A stretch of 64,000 nucleotides of DNA from Rhyacophila brunnea (Eukaryota; Arthropoda; Insecta; Trichoptera; Rhyacophilidae): positions 62,001 to 126,000 of the forward strand of contig JAGYXB010000081.1 of the NCBI GenBank assembly GCA_022495005.1, given 5' to 3'. Every line of letters begins with the position of its first letter. Within the stretch, counting starts at the first letter, position 1. A program made the translations under genes and the position numbers. Of this stretch, positions 11,690 to 23,790 are shown in pieces. The notes beneath the pieces are model-generated. The model searched no databases. It saw only the letters and a program-made list of their open reading frames with translations, and had not been told where the DNA came from.

Positions 11690-13225
11690 TATCCACCCAC
11701 GCTTAGTGAAATTGAAAGAGCTATTATAACACTAAATAAGCATAAAGCACCAGGAGCTGATAACATCCCTGCAGAACTTCTCAAGTATGGTGGACAGCGA
11801 TTAATAGCAGTAGTGCATGAGTTAATGCTTAAAATCTGGGAGTCCGAAAGCATTCCAACGCATTGCCAGACCAGCGTTATCTGTCCAATATATAAAAAAA
11901 GAGACAGACTGCGATGTGGAAATTTCAGAGGTATATCACTCCTGAGCACAAGTTATAAGGTATTCACAATGATCCTGAAGACAAAACTGGACGGTTACGC
12001 GTAAAACATAGTAAGTGAATACCAAGCTAGCTTCAGGGCTGGAAGGTCTACAACGAATCAGCTCTTCATAGTTCGCCAAATACTGGAAAAATGCTGGGAA
12101 TTTGATGTGAACATTTATCAGCTCTTTGTTGATTTTAAGCAGGCATATGACAGCATCGACCGGGAAAACTATTCACTGTCCTTTTGGACTTTGAAATCCC
12201 ACCAAAACTAGTCAGGCTTGTTAAAATCATACTGCAGAATACACACTCCTAGGTGAAGGTGAATGGTCAACTGACGGAGGGCTTTGAAGTATCTCGGGGT
12301 CTAAAGCAAGGATACGGATTTGCTCCCATGCTGTTCAACTTAGCCCTCGAATCCGCTATCAGAAAGTCTCAAGTGAACAGGAGCGGCACTATATTAAGCA
12401 GACCAACCCAACTGGTTGGCTAAGCAGACTACCTCAAGATGGTGGGCAGATCCATACAGATTGTGAAGAAAGAATTTGACCACCTCCAAAGGGCCGCACT
12501 AGAGATTGGCTTAAGAGTAAGTGAAAACAAAACTAAAGTCATGGTACAAAGCCGACAAAATCAGAGTTGGCTGTGCCAAAGTTGCAGTCTGAAGCAAATT
12601 TGGAGTTGTCAACCGGTTCACATACCTGGGTTCCAATATTATAAAAGAGAATGAGGAACTGGAAGAAATAAAAGCCCGAATAACCGCTGCAAATAAATCG
12701 TACGTCTCATTGCTGCCCATATTCAAATCCAGAAATGTCCACAGAAAAACTAAGACTCGGCTCTATAAAACCGTCATACGCATAGTCGTTGCATATGGGT
12801 GCGAGTCATGGACAATAAATATGAAAGCAGCTGAAATGGTGGACTGCTTTGAGAGTAAGATCCTGAAGCGGATATACGGGCCGGGCCCATGAATGATGGT
12901 GGGGAGTGAAGAATTAGGTACAACACAGAACTATACCGCTTATACCAAGATTGAAAACTTTCCACCTTCATAAAACTCTAGAGGCTAAACTGGGCAGGCC
13001 ATGTCTAGCGCATGCCTGAGTCACGGATACCGAAGAAGATCCTCGAAGGAAACCCAGGGGGGAAAAGGCCATTGGGAAAGCCACACATACGATGGGGTGA
13101 CAACATTACAAAAGATGCCAACCAGCTGCTAAAAATCATGAACTAGAAAAGACGTGCGGAGGACCGTTCCGGCTGGAAGACGGCGGTGGAGGAGGCCAGG
13201 GCTCAACTTGAGCTGTAGCGCCATC
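11690..13225 (+). pseudogene. Reverse transcriptase and C-terminal region of the RTE-like element, inactive
   Basis: Motifs in order across shifting frames: KHKAPGADNIPAELL (near 11740), CPIYKKRDRL with NFRGISLLSTSYKV (near 11880-11960), SFRAGRSTTNQLF, FVDFKQAYDSI (near 12130-12160), GLKQGYGFAPMLF (near 12300), then the catalytic box. Where YADD is expected (12418-12432), the sequence reads stop-A-D-Y, so Tyr has become a stop and the second Asp is lost. Further on come GLRVSENKTKVM, YGCESWTI, FESKILKRIYGP, KKILEGNPGGKRPLGKPHIRWGD, and WKTAVEEARAQLEL before the tail. The first palm Asp survives in FVDFKQAYD. Confidence 0.8.
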
Positions 13226-13248
13226 GAAAAAGAAGAAGTCTTTTATGG

Positions 13249-15386
13249 ATATTCCCATTCCCTTTCATATTATTATATTTTTTTATTTTATTTATTTAAT
13301 AAAACATATTGAGTACATAATAAATAATTAATTCAAGATGTTCACACAGAATAAAAATAACAATAAAATCAAGTTGGTAAAAAAACAAGACAAAAAATAA
13401 TCTTATAGCAAATTATGTACGCGCGTTATAAGTTATACTTCTTTGGCAAATAATTATTGTATTGGACCAAAACTCATCTTTACCATACAGCGGTTATAAT
13501 ACATTCAGAAGTGCCCATGATGAATTAATAAAAAATCATATATATATTGGCGTGTTATTATGATTATATTCATTTCGGTCTCAAGAGTATTTTATCGATA
13601 TAGGTACTGTCAGAAATAATATTATGTATGCGAATAAATAATATTATTGCAGAATGTACCTACTGTAGCCGGCATAAGAACCAACATGATGGTATAACAT
13701 AACGTTTCAGAGTTAAGTTAATAATAATAAAATTGAGGTTCTACTGTGCGTTATTCGCAAGAAACACGACTTCATTTTGCCGAACAATAACCACTCTCTT
13801 TATATTAGGTATAACTATGAGGTAGGTACCATAATATTATGCTGTCACAGGATACCAATGTTTTTCTACTTAAGTCGACCATAAGGTATTGAATCAAATA
13901 ATTAGGAAGAACAACTAATTAAGTAAATTTATAAATTGAAGAACATAGAAATTGTGGATTGCCCACTAGATATAGAAGATTTTGGGGTATCTAGTCATGG
14001 TGTATCCACAATTAAAAAAATTGTATTATATATGAGTATATTATCTTTTATTACTGTGTTATTTCTATGTATACTTTTAAAAGCATTGCCAGACAAAACC
14101 TTGGGCTCTCTCCTTTAAAAAACAACCAATTCCCTTTGAAGAAAATATTTATGAAACTTGTGTAGATATCTAGCTGCTGATTCGAGATTAAAATTATTGA
14201 ACCCAGGCTTTCTTGAGTCAACAAGAGTTGCCGAATATCGAAATCGGACAAAATCCGATAAAAAAACAAACTTTGTTCATAATTCAAGTTTTGCCACCGA
14301 AATTTGCACAGGGGCGGCTGCACTGTTTGTTCGAATTCCCAATATCGCTATCTTTATTGATACAACGTGCAAAGTAGCTTAACGCTGTTTATTTTGAGGC
14401 TCGCTAAGATTTTACCACTGATTCCACTGCGACAAGCATGATATTTACTTTAAGTGTAATTGAAAAATATTTAATTGGAAAGATACGATCTCTTCGTTAT
14501 AAAGCAAGCCCTGTTACATAATATTTTGAAAGGCATAAATGGCCTCAAAGCCGAAGTAACTTTCAATTATAAAGTTAGTAATAAAAACTAAATTTTCTTC
14601 GCTAATACTTTTAATTGCTAGAAAATGGAGTCTCAAAGTCATTATTATAAAATATAGTTGGAAAATGATTATTTTTAACCGTGACCCATTATTCAAACTA
14701 AAATAATTAAGTTGTTCCATGCTTTTGTGAATTATGTTTAACTCAGTTAATTTGTAATTTTGCATGAACAGATTCTGAAAGGTTCAAGGCCAAGATAGAC
14801 TAATAATTTCATTAAAATATTGCTTTTTTTTCAATTAATACGTTCAACTGAGATTCAAATTGTCTATAGTATCTTTTTGGATCTATTAATGGAATACATA
14901 AAAGATTTATAGCTTTCAACAAGCAAAATTTATATTAAGACATTAATATTGCCAACTGGAAGCCTAAACAACAATCTTCTTAAGAGTTTCAGCGTTTACT
15001 AGTATCATATAAGGAATAAGGGTTAAGAGTAGGTGGGATTTATGATGGATAGGACGGGAATTGGATAGGAAGTATGTAGGCAGGTGTGCCTGGGTATGGA
15101 ACGTGGAGATGGGATAGGAACGCGGCAGAACATGAGACTTGGGGAAGGTGCAGGGTCGTGGGTGGTTTGACAATACCTCTAAAACCTCTGTTACCTGTCC
15201 GGTTACTTCACCCATTCGTGTATGTTCCTGTATTAATAAAAGACATAAAAATTGAATTAATAGAATATCTCGGATTTGAGTGCCACTCTATGAAATGGAT
15301 AGAGACAATATTGATAAAAGGTAATACAAATAAAACGCGTGTAAAGAAATTTCAACAGATGTACCTATAATTAATATATATAAAAT
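13249..15386. other. AT-rich sequence without recognised gene
   Basis: Mostly AT-rich. 15040-15190 is purine-rich and less AT-rich (GGATAGG and GGGATAGGAACG strings) but has no assignable frame. Short open frames at 13936-14118 and 14158-14382 have no recognisable motif and are treated as chance. Confidence 0.5.
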
Positions 15387-15775
15387 TTACTTGCGGTTCC
15401 TGATTCCTTCCAGGACGGAATCGAGGAGTGCGTCTTCAAACGTGTCGGGACCATGGGGTTCCTTCGATCTCCTGGCCTGTGGAGGACATCCTTGGGTTGG
15501 CCATAAATCAACGTCTCCAAAACGTCAGGAAATCTAAGCCATGGGCCCCGGTTCCATTGGCTCGGAACTTAAGAGAGACGTCTGCTTCGTTCGAACGATA
15601 AAAACTGAGAGACCAACTCTCGCTCCGCCTTCAACTTAAAAAGCCGCTTTTGCTTCTTTTAGCGCCGGAAATAGTTTACGAACTCCTTGAAACTAACGTG
15701 GTGCGCATGCGTACTCAGGTTGTCCTTGCTATTTTGTAGCCATATCAATAAAGTGTGTCATGTCATCAAATAACA
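15387..15775 (-). repeat. GC-rich insertion, possibly a solo LTR or other element fragment
   Basis: About 390 bp stand out sharply from the AT-rich flanks. Read on the minus strand there is a TATA-like TTTTTAAG, then GGCGGAGCGAGAG, CAGTTTTTATCGTTCGAACG and CAGACGTCTCTCTTAAG. This order resembles an LTR promoter (TATA, initiator, downstream element). A small hairpin (GATTCC...GGAATC) lies near 15400-15425, and an inverted GTCATGT/ACATGAC pair lies at the right edge near 15757-15780. I see no protein motif and no second copy in the window. The LTR reading is speculative. Confidence 0.3.
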
Positions 15776-16117
15776 TGACACTAGTTTTAATTTATAAAAT
15801 ATCTACTTAAATCTATCGTAGGTACCTGTATAAAATTTTAAATCAAAAATGTTCTACAGAGAACGTTGGATTCTCACAAAAAAATCTATATGTGCTTTGC
15901 TCGCATCGTAAGCTTTATCACGTACAAAGTATTGTTGTGAGGTTACTGTAAAATTAATTTTATAATACAAATATTACAATAAAATGTTCATTTGTCAAAC
16001 AATGTGGAAATTGCCAGTTTTCAGTCAAATTAAAAAATTAACTTATATATTTTAAGAAAAAAATAATAGCATTATCGTAATCGTCTATATTTTTAAACAT
16101 AGTATTACATGTATATA
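15776..16117. other. AT-rich sequence to the mariner insertion site
   Basis: No feature except the TA at 16116-16117, the left half of the mariner target duplication. Confidence 0.5.
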
Positions 16118-17420
16118 CGAGGGTGGGTCAATAATTCCTTAGAAAAAAGCATTAAAACAGTTTTTATTTTTGTATTTTTTTTTTATTTCTCAACATAATC
16201 TCCTTGGAGCTCAATACACTTGGTTAGACGTTTCTCAATTTTTTTTAAACCGTCAGAAAAATAAGTTTTCGGAAGGTCCTCAAAATAAGCATTTGTCCGA
16301 TCGATGACTTCTTTATTTGAAAAAAAACGTTGTCCACTTAGCCATTTTTTTAAGTTTGGGAAAAGGAAAAAGTCACTGGGGCTAAATCTGGCGAATACGG
16401 TGGGTGGTCGACCAATTCGAACTTCAATTCTTCAATTTTAGCCATTGATCGTAAACATGTGTGAACACGGGCATTGTCTTGATGAAAGAGGATTTTTTTC
16501 CTGTTTAAATGAGGCCGTTTTTCTTCAATTTTGTTTTTTAGCTGGTCCAATAAAGATGCATAATAATCCCCTGTTATTGTTTTTCCTTTTTCCAAATAGT
16601 CAACGAAAATAATTTCACGTGCATCCCAAAATACAGTAGCCATAACCTTACCAGCTGATTTTACGGTTTTCGCCTTCTTTGGACATGGTTTGCCTTTCGC
16701 AATCCACTGCTTTGACTGTTCTTTCGTCTTGGGAGTATAGTGGTGTATCCATGTTTCATCTACAGTCACAAAGCGACGAAAAAATTCATCCGGATTGCGT
16801 TGCATGAGCGACAACAGGGCTTTAGAGGCCACCACCCTATTGCGTTTATTGTCGACTGTGAGCAAACGCGGCACCCATCTTGCAGAAATATTTTTCATGC
16901 CCAATTTGTCATGTAAAATAGAAATGACGCTACCTTTTGAGATCCCTGTAACCTCAATTATCTCACTCAACTTTAATCTTCGGTCACTTAACACCATATC
17001 GTGGATTTTATTGATCATTTCTGGTGTAGTCACCTCTACAGGATGTCCTGAGCGTGGTTCATCCTTTGTTGATGTACGACCACGTTTAAATTCATTTAAC
17101 CAGTTATAAATAGTTGCAAGTGAAGGAGCAGATATGCCGTGAACTAAATCCAACTCATTTTTTGTTTCCTTTGCTGTTAACCCTTTTATATTAAAATGTT
17201 TAATAACAGCTCTAAACTCAATTTTCTCCATTTTCCATTTTTCCATTTTCCACAAGCAAATTTTTTTTTTAAATGTACGAGAAACACACAACAACCCGAC
17301 CAATCTGATTGAAACTTCGCAGCATACTGAATCGGTAGTGCCGCTGCATGAAAACAAACCGCTTACAGTACTAGTCGCGCCACCTGTCGGCTTTTCTAAG
17401 GACTTATTGACCCACCCTCG
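16118..17420 (-). mobile_element. mariner transposon copy 1 (irritans-type, 1303 bp), near-intact
   Basis: Terminal inverted repeats of about 28 bp begin CGAGGGTGGGTCAATAA at both ends and differ at a few positions. TA flanks both sides (16116-16117, 17421-17422), the obligate mariner target duplication. The transposase gene lies on the minus strand. Copies at 31527 and 45398 are very similar over their full length, including the 5' untranslated part, so the family moved recently relative to the other elements here. The subfamily call rests on transposase motifs resembling horn-fly-type (irritans) mariners and is not aligned. Confidence 0.95.
16183..17246 (-). pseudogene. mariner transposase with a single one-base deletion at the third catalytic aspartate
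   Basis: The cut-and-paste DD34D transposase of mariner. From MEKIEFRAVIKHF (start at 17231; an in-frame Met lies five codons upstream at 17246) the frame is open for 285 residues. An N-terminal helix-turn-helix DNA-binding region and the linker (WVPRLLT, 119-125) precede FFRRFVTVDETWIHHYTP (D158) and ILFHQDNARVH (D252). After HPPYSPDLAP the run of C is one shorter than in the other two copies, so the frame shifts just before the third Asp (expected D287, in SDFFLF) and stops at 16350. Adding that base would give 349 residues, the normal mariner length. The open frame above 17246 is 5' untranslated read-through. Confidence 0.92.
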
Positions 17421-17426
17421 TACCTT

Positions 17427-18023
17427 ATATATCATCAGCGAAGGGTGAAGGTAGGCTGTTAAGATCCGCCATAGATAGTGCACATTAAAATTTGTTAGTC
17501 ATACGTATTTGTTTTTATTGAACTAAGACTAAAATTTACAGATGTTATTCGTTAGTTTTTAAAAATCAATTGAACCCTGCCAAACCAAACCATAATAGTT
17601 TTGGTATATTTTGGGCGATACGACAAAATTATGCAAATTTCTTCATTAATACGTATTTGTTTTCATTGGATTGTGAATACATATTATTTCACATTTATTG
17701 TTGATTCATTTTTTTTAAATTCATTAAGCCCTGCCTAATTCAAGAGATTAAAAAAATATTTTATCTATAAAATATCCAAAGTTATGTATGATTGAATTGC
17801 ATAATTTTGGATATTTTATAGGTAGATGAGTATTTTATGACTATTATCTATTATGGCTTGGTTTTCGCAGGGTTTCATTGATCTTTAAAAACTAACCAAC
17901 ACCATCTGTAAAATGTAGTCTTATTTCAATGAAAACAATAATGCTTATGACTGACAAAGTTTAGTGTGCACTACTTTTGGCGGATTTTAACCATCTTCCT
18001 TCACCCTTCGCCACCGTTATATA
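17427..18023. mobile_element. Foldback element with about 65-bp inverted arms
   Basis: GCGAAGGGTGAAGGTAGGCT followed by a CCGCCATAGATAGTGCAC segment at the left is mirrored at the right by GTGCACTACTTTTGGCGG and CTTCACCCTTCGC. The arms agree at roughly four of five positions by eye. The centre is itself palindromic (AAAATATCCAAAG near 17770 against TTTGGATATTTTA near 17808). It lies 6 bp beyond mariner copy 1. A single related arm is at 39892-39985. No coding frame is present. Confidence 0.7.
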
Positions 18024-19104
18024 TTATGTTTTATGAACCGTATTATCATACACGTACGACACGATAAAATTTAAAACAAATAAATTAAATTTATAGCAAA
18101 AGCAACTAACGGATTTATCGAAATGTACACTGAAAAATATTAAACTGGCAAGAAGTTGACTTCGAATCCTTGAAAGTTTATTTCGTACACAGATATAAAT
18201 TCTAGTTAAGTAAAGAATTAAAAATTGTGAATGTTTTCATAACTAAATAATGAGTTTAAGTTGTCTTGTAAATGATCGATCGGCCAATTAACCAAGGATC
18301 ATGTTCCGTTACCCAATGCTTTGAGGAATACTTTAAAATTAAAATTACAATTTGGAAATTTTCTCGAGTCTCAAAACTTTGAAGACGAAATTTTCATAAA
18401 ATCGACTGAAAGTTTTCCGTGAACGTTTGCTTATTTATTTGAAATCTGTAACAATTACAGAAGTAATTCATCCTGAAATGATTTAAATGATACACTTGTT
18501 TGTTAGCAAATGAGCAAATTGCTAAACTTTGTCGGAGAATATTAAATATTTTCTCTAATGAAACTTGTAATTTGTTTGATCTACCCGCTGGAATTTCTTT
18601 TGTTTGTCGCATGAATTACCTAGTAGCGTGTCCATATCCAATTTATACAAAAATATAAAAAAAAACTTTCTGGTTTATTAATCCTAAAAGTATTTTATAA
18701 CATTTAATTAATAATATTACTTACTTTTAAACTTTATGGCTAATAAACCATTTTTTAATTTTATAAATTATTCGTTTGAATAAAAAAAAAATAGTTTATT
18801 AAATATTAGCAAGTGCAAGTACGGTATAACAACAAATGTAATTACATTTGTGATAAAATAAATAACCTATTAATACAAAAAGAAAATAAGGCAGGCTCTA
18901 AATGATGCATTCATTCATATTATGAATATTCAAAGAGGGGGGCTCGATAAAAAAGAGGTGGAGAATTCAATACATCAGTTAGTAATTAAAGTAAATTAGT
19001 AATACCTAATTTGATTTAAAATAAAAAAAGCCGATTATCAAAAAACAATAACGTGAGAATTAATATAAAATCTAGCTATAAAGTTAGTCGATTTCGTCAC
19101 AATT
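18024..19104. other. AT-rich sequence without recognised gene
   Basis: No supported feature. Short frames here (for example 18394-18612 minus) have no motif. Confidence 0.5.
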
Positions 19105-19170
19105 AGATAATATATCACACGTAACTGACTTAGTGGTCAGGGTTTGAATCCTGATTGTGGTCACATTTTT
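19105..19170 (+). repeat. Possible tRNA-like relic
   Basis: GGTTTGAATCC (19140-19150) is a good B box, with CAGGG...CCTG T-stem pairing around it and ACTTAGTGGT upstream as a weak A box. No complete cloverleaf forms. Probably a decayed SINE head. Confidence 0.35.
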
Positions 19171-20830
19171 TTTAAATAGTGGTTCTATATTTTTCACATA
19201 TAATTTCAATTATGTATGTTTATGGCTTATGATATCAAAAGAAAATAAATTATAACATTTTTATTAGTAAAACATAAGTATGCTGATACAGAGACATAAT
19301 TATTATAATTGTCAATTATTTACAATCTTTAATTCTCTATTTCACTCAAATTAAAAGTCATTAATTCTTTCTTTTAATGTGATAAAATATTTAAAATTTA
19401 ATTACCTATATTATTACATCAATTTTCTTGCCGGAAATAAAGTAAAGGTATGTGTCTAATACCATATTTTAATGAGTACATTTGCTTATAGAAATCCATC
19501 AAACCGCAATGTTAAATTCAATAATATTATGGGAGTATATATATCATGAATTAAATTAAAGCACAACAGAAAAACATAACCCCCAGTCTCCTCCAGTAAT
19601 TAATTCTAAAATCCTCCGCAATCAAACACTAATTTCAAATATCAATTCATCTTGCATTGGTGCCCACGTCATCAGCTAATCGAAACTTCGGACTTTCAAC
19701 CCTGCTTTATCCTTATGAACTTTTGAAAATTATGACCAGTACCACATCTCGAATATGTCGAGAAATTTATATTCATTGTCTCGTAGTTTCTAGATTCCAC
19801 GCGTACACGAAAATAAAATTGAAAACACAAAAGTCGTCACTCGTCAATTTTGTATTGCTTCAGATATCATGATCTCAGTACCAGTCTGGTTATAGCGGAT
19901 TTTACCAGTGCTGTTCTACGTTTTAATTCCCTCTTGCATCTGCACATACATAGTCAAACCCAAATACATTGAATCATGTATTTTATATGCATTATATCTA
20001 CAGATATAGCAATTATACGCATTGTACTTAATACCTAAGTACATTAAAAATATAACAATTCATTCCTAAATGTAACCTGGCTCTCTATATTATATGCATG
20101 AATTTTAGGATTTGTGCAGTCAACTACAGCTCCATCTAGCCATGGGAATACCTTGTACGCCCTACCAGATTACTGGGGATGAAAGAATCTTCTAAAATAT
20201 TTTATAGTTACTTTCACCAGTATTATTTTATTTCACAAGTATATCAAAACTTTTGCAGTAGGTAGTTGTTCTAAACAAGACATCGTTCGCTTTCCGTGAG
20301 TCATTCATAATATATTATAACTCATTTCTCATTCCAAAAAGCCCTTTTGTATATATAAATTTATTAAGGCCCATTTATTGACATCCACAGATACAGTATT
20401 TAACAATAGCATGCGATAAATGGATTACATTGTACAAACAACCCGTCATTTCCTAATATTTCAAAGTTTATTAATTATTTGAAATGCATTTTCAATTGTA
20501 AGAATATTTGATTAGTATAAATTAAATTAGATACTTTCCAATTGTTGATTAAATTGCCATTTATTTAAAAGAATAATACTTTATTAAAAATAAAACAATA
20601 AATTAATTGTGAAAATTTGAATTTTAGTTGATACTTTAATTAGAGTATTACACAATCATGGCAAAATGCTATTAAATAATATTAATATTTTTTATTACAT
20701 ACACAGATTAGATTTAGTTGGATGATTTTAAAAGTTATTAATCGATACTTTACTATTAAATGATATTTCAATAGGTACTTATATATTTTGATTTGCTAAG
20801 TTTGTCCAGATATTTTAATATTATTATATG
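19171..20830. other. AT-rich sequence without recognised gene
   Basis: No supported feature. 19560-19900 is slightly less AT-rich but gives no protein pattern. Confidence 0.5.
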
Positions 20831-20953
20831 CACCTACATCATTTTGCGTAGCATATCAGGAACATACCAACTAACTAAAAGAAAAAAATTAAAAATATTT
20901 GCGCTAAATGAGGTGGATTGGTATGTTTCTGATGTGGTATGAAAAGTAGGTAC
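20831..20953. repeat. Short hairpin element (about 120 bp)
   Basis: ATATCAGGAACATACCAA at 20854-20871 is mirrored by TTGGTATGTTTCTGATGT near 20918-20935, and the match continues more weakly to CACCTACAT and GTAGGTAC at the outer edges. Looks like a minimal MITE. No second copy was found in the window. Confidence 0.45.
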
Positions 20954-21984
20954 ATTTAATTATAACATAAGTAGCGTATTCTTAAATCTTAAATGGTAAT
21001 ATTTTCAATACAGGCATTTAAAGATTTTAATCAAGAGTCCTAATCAGCCTTAAAACTGATATTAAGTCGGTTGATAAATTTCAACCGAAAATTACTAATA
21101 ATGCATCAGAAATTTGATCATCCAAAATTTAATGCGGTAATTTTATGGTTACATAAAAAAGATAACAAAAGTAAAACAGGGTTCTTTTTTCTACACCAAT
21201 ATGAGTTCATCTATCGAATATATGTAATTTAAAATTATAATATTATCTACCTACTATCATTTAAGAGATTTACCCTATTTACTTAAATATTATCAGCGTA
21301 AAACTTAATGCAATCAATCTTGGTAAAGTTGTAACGTTGTAAAGTCATTACTACTTCATAAGTAGGGATTTCAATAAATAACTATAATTATTGAAGTATC
21401 GTTACTTCTTAAGACGATATGCCACCCTTATTCATAGTGGAATGTATTGAATTATTTATTTGGAGTATTTAGGTCTTATAAGGATCGTTACCTGGGTGAT
21501 TTTGATATCTGACAGCTTTTATTTTGGTTGGTTCTACCACTCGACGTATTCATCGGCTCGCAAAGCTTTTTAAAAAAATTGTGATTTTCTTAATTTGGTC
21601 TCTCTGCTTAGAGGATTTCTTCTTCGCCATCTCCGATATTCGACCTGATCAAATACTAATAAGTTGAACAGTTTATTCATCCTCCTTGCGGACTTCATGG
21701 TAAAAAATGGAGACGCCAGTAAAGGCAACATAACACGGTCAAACTCGTCTCGAATCTGGAAATCGCTGATCATCGTTGGTTCGTTTTATTCACGAGATTT
21801 TCAGCATCCACTTCCATTACCGCATTTCTTCCATTACATCATCTAGTCTCTATCATTATCTTGATTTTACGATCCAAGTTTCGAGCACAAACTGGAAATA
21901 CAGAAGGTATGCTTTGGTAATGTGTTTTTTTCTTTGAAATTGGTTGAAGTTTTTACATTATTATCAGAATTGCATTCTGCCCAC
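20954..21984. other. Intergenic sequence without recognised gene
   Basis: AT-rich to about 21560. 21570-21850 is less AT-rich, and its minus strand has a 67-codon basic frame ending in RRWRRRNPLSRE, which I do not recognise and cannot support as a gene. Confidence 0.45.
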
Positions 21985-22165
21985 CTTTTCCAGATGTGCG
22001 TTAGGCGCTGGTTTTCCATCCCGGAGTTGTGGGTTCGATTCCTGGTGAGGTCAAAATATATTTACATAATCTAATATGTAAATTCTTCAAACCTGTGTGT
22101 TTTACCACTATTATTGGGCTTTATGATCTGTTGTGGTGTTTAATAAAGAAACAAATAATAATATT
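21985..22165 (+). repeat. tRNA-like SINE, single copy
   Basis: GCGTTAGGCGCTGG (weak A box) is followed by GTGGGTTCGATTCC with a perfect B box (GGTTCGATTCC, 22031-22041). A non-tRNA body then ends in AATAAAGAAACAAATAATAATA. Head, body and A-rich end are in the expected order and length, but no second copy is visible here. Confidence 0.5.
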
Positions 22166-23639
22166 ATATAATAATATATTCGTTTGATGTTGAATATTTT
22201 ATTTTAAGGATTAATTTTAGTTTTCAACCCAATGAAGTCAAAAGCCATTTTTAGATGATTAGCAATGAAAAATGAATGTTATGTACGTAATTCAAATTAA
22301 AGAGGTCTTTACTTCCAATGGCGAAACTTTTAACCCAATTTGTGTGTATTTATTTAAGAATATGTTTGCCAACTATTGACTAAAACCATCTTAATTCTCC
22401 AAAAGATTAAAATCCACTTCTGTTATCACAGCACAGCAGTACATACATATTAAAATAATATGATAGCCTCTAAGGAAGTGGCGGGTTAAAATGGTTTAAA
22501 TTAAATTGAAACGGTCGTTATAAATTAACGATTCTGTTACAGCGCTCCCCGAATATCGTGGATTAGTTGCCTCCGGGTTGTATCGAAGGCAACGCCGGAA
22601 TTAGGGGTGGGTAAACGGGACACGTGCCTCGAGTACTTGCCAAAGGGGCGGGCAGGGGGATAAGTTTGACAGAAAATACAATGAATTATCAGATAACTAC
22701 ACGGCTTGGGAGATAAACACTTTTTGCTGTATTTCAATAGGTAGTGTAATAATATACAGACGTTTAGTTTATTGCTGAATGCCACTGAAAATATAACAAC
22801 TAAAACTAATTATAATCTAGAAATCAAATAACACACATTGTGGTATATTATATAATATGTTTTAACACTATTAGTATAATGTATGCATCTATTGGTGTAT
22901 TAAACGGATGAAGTGTGTGATTAATAAAAGGCACTGTGTTGTATACACGTATTTAAACTGTTTGCGTCCACTTATACAAATTGTATTAGTTCTCAATTTT
23001 TAATCAAATTAATTTTATTTGATGTGACCAAGGTTTTGCCTTTCGCCATCTTCCAGCAAGATTCAAAAAATAAACCTATTTGAGACTATATGCGCGAATT
23101 TGATGGCTCCAAATGAATTTAGACAATCGGCGTTGTACTTTGTAAAAATGTTTTAATAATAATTTTTAGATATCTCTTAATCTCCTGAGAAATTACCTAC
23201 ATAGTTAAAAAGATAAGTATAAATTGAAGTGTTTCAAAAAATAGATGACCTCTTGTCAAATTTACTACATAATTTAATCAGGCTATTGGTCCATTTTTCC
23301 CCTTTTTTCAATCTGTCTTCACTTGCAGCAATGTTAGGAAAGGCACATGTATATATTATCAAATTCTTTGTCAATAATTTACGATAATATCGCGAGGTGC
23401 GAGTGAAAAAGTACATGCCAAGAAAATAATTTATTTATTTATTTATTTATTATATGAATCAATATATTTCCTTATTGTGTAAGTCAGTCTTCTATGTCTT
23501 TAAATATTTCACATGAATAAAAACGTAGGTAGTAAATAGTGGTATTCATGACAGGAATTCTTAGCTCATGGGTCGCTTGGTATATTGAAGAAGTCTCAAA
23601 ACGTTCTCAATAATTTTAAGCAATATTTTTTTATTAAGT
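22166..23639. other. Intergenic sequence with a GC-rich patch
   Basis: 22535-22680 is markedly GC-rich (CCTCCGGGTTGTATCG, GGCAACGCCGGAATTAGG, GGGGCGGGCAGGGGG). Both strands were read; the minus strand is open but has no motif I recognise. It could be a conserved non-coding block, an exon piece or another insertion. The rest is AT-rich, with an (ATTT)n microsatellite at 23428-23452. Confidence 0.4.
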
Positions 23640-23790
23640 AATAATTTGAGTTACGAGAGCCTGATTTGGGTTGCGGCTTAAAGATCTTAAAAAACAAACT
23701 CGTTAATCAGTTATAGAATTAATTATTTTTTTATTCAATACTGAATATGCATAGGGCTTAAGAATGTTGGATTATTTATTATACAAATAA
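23640..23790. repeat. Fragment related to the 36.1-kb tRNA-like repeat
   Basis: TTTTTTATTCAATACTGAATAT followed by CTTAAGAATGTTGGATTATT parallels the sequence at 36187-36240 (TTTTTTATTGAATACCGAAT, then CTTAAAAATGTTCGATTATT). Likely a decayed copy of the same SINE-like repeat. Confidence 0.4.

Larger units (their letters stand above)
10033..13236 (+). mobile_element. Near full-length but degenerate RTE-like non-LTR retrotransposon (about 3.2 kb)
   Basis: Order: a GC-richer 5' leader (10033-10347), an apurinic-type endonuclease (10348 to about 11060), reverse transcriptase (about 11690-12640), a C-terminal region (about 12700-13225), and a short AAGAAG tail at 13230. About 3.2 kb with a single EN-RT gene is the usual size for an RTE element. 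AGTATTTTATAG (10021-10032) and AGTCTTTTATGG (13237-13248) match at 10 of 12 positions and may be a decayed target duplication. Many frameshifts and stops break the frame, so the copy is dead. The tail resembles those of the elements ending at 1904 and 59017. Confidence 0.85.

Noticed and set aside
17247..17483. N-terminal extension of the mariner transposase frame (and its counterpart at 31590-31700)
   Set aside because: The open frame runs through the 5' untranslated region and, in copy 1, beyond the inverted repeat. Mariner transposases start at the MEK(W/I) region and are about 350 residues.
21570..21773. Basic 67-codon frame on the minus strand
   Set aside because: I cannot match it to any family, and it has no continuation on either side. 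Noted only within the intergenic entry.
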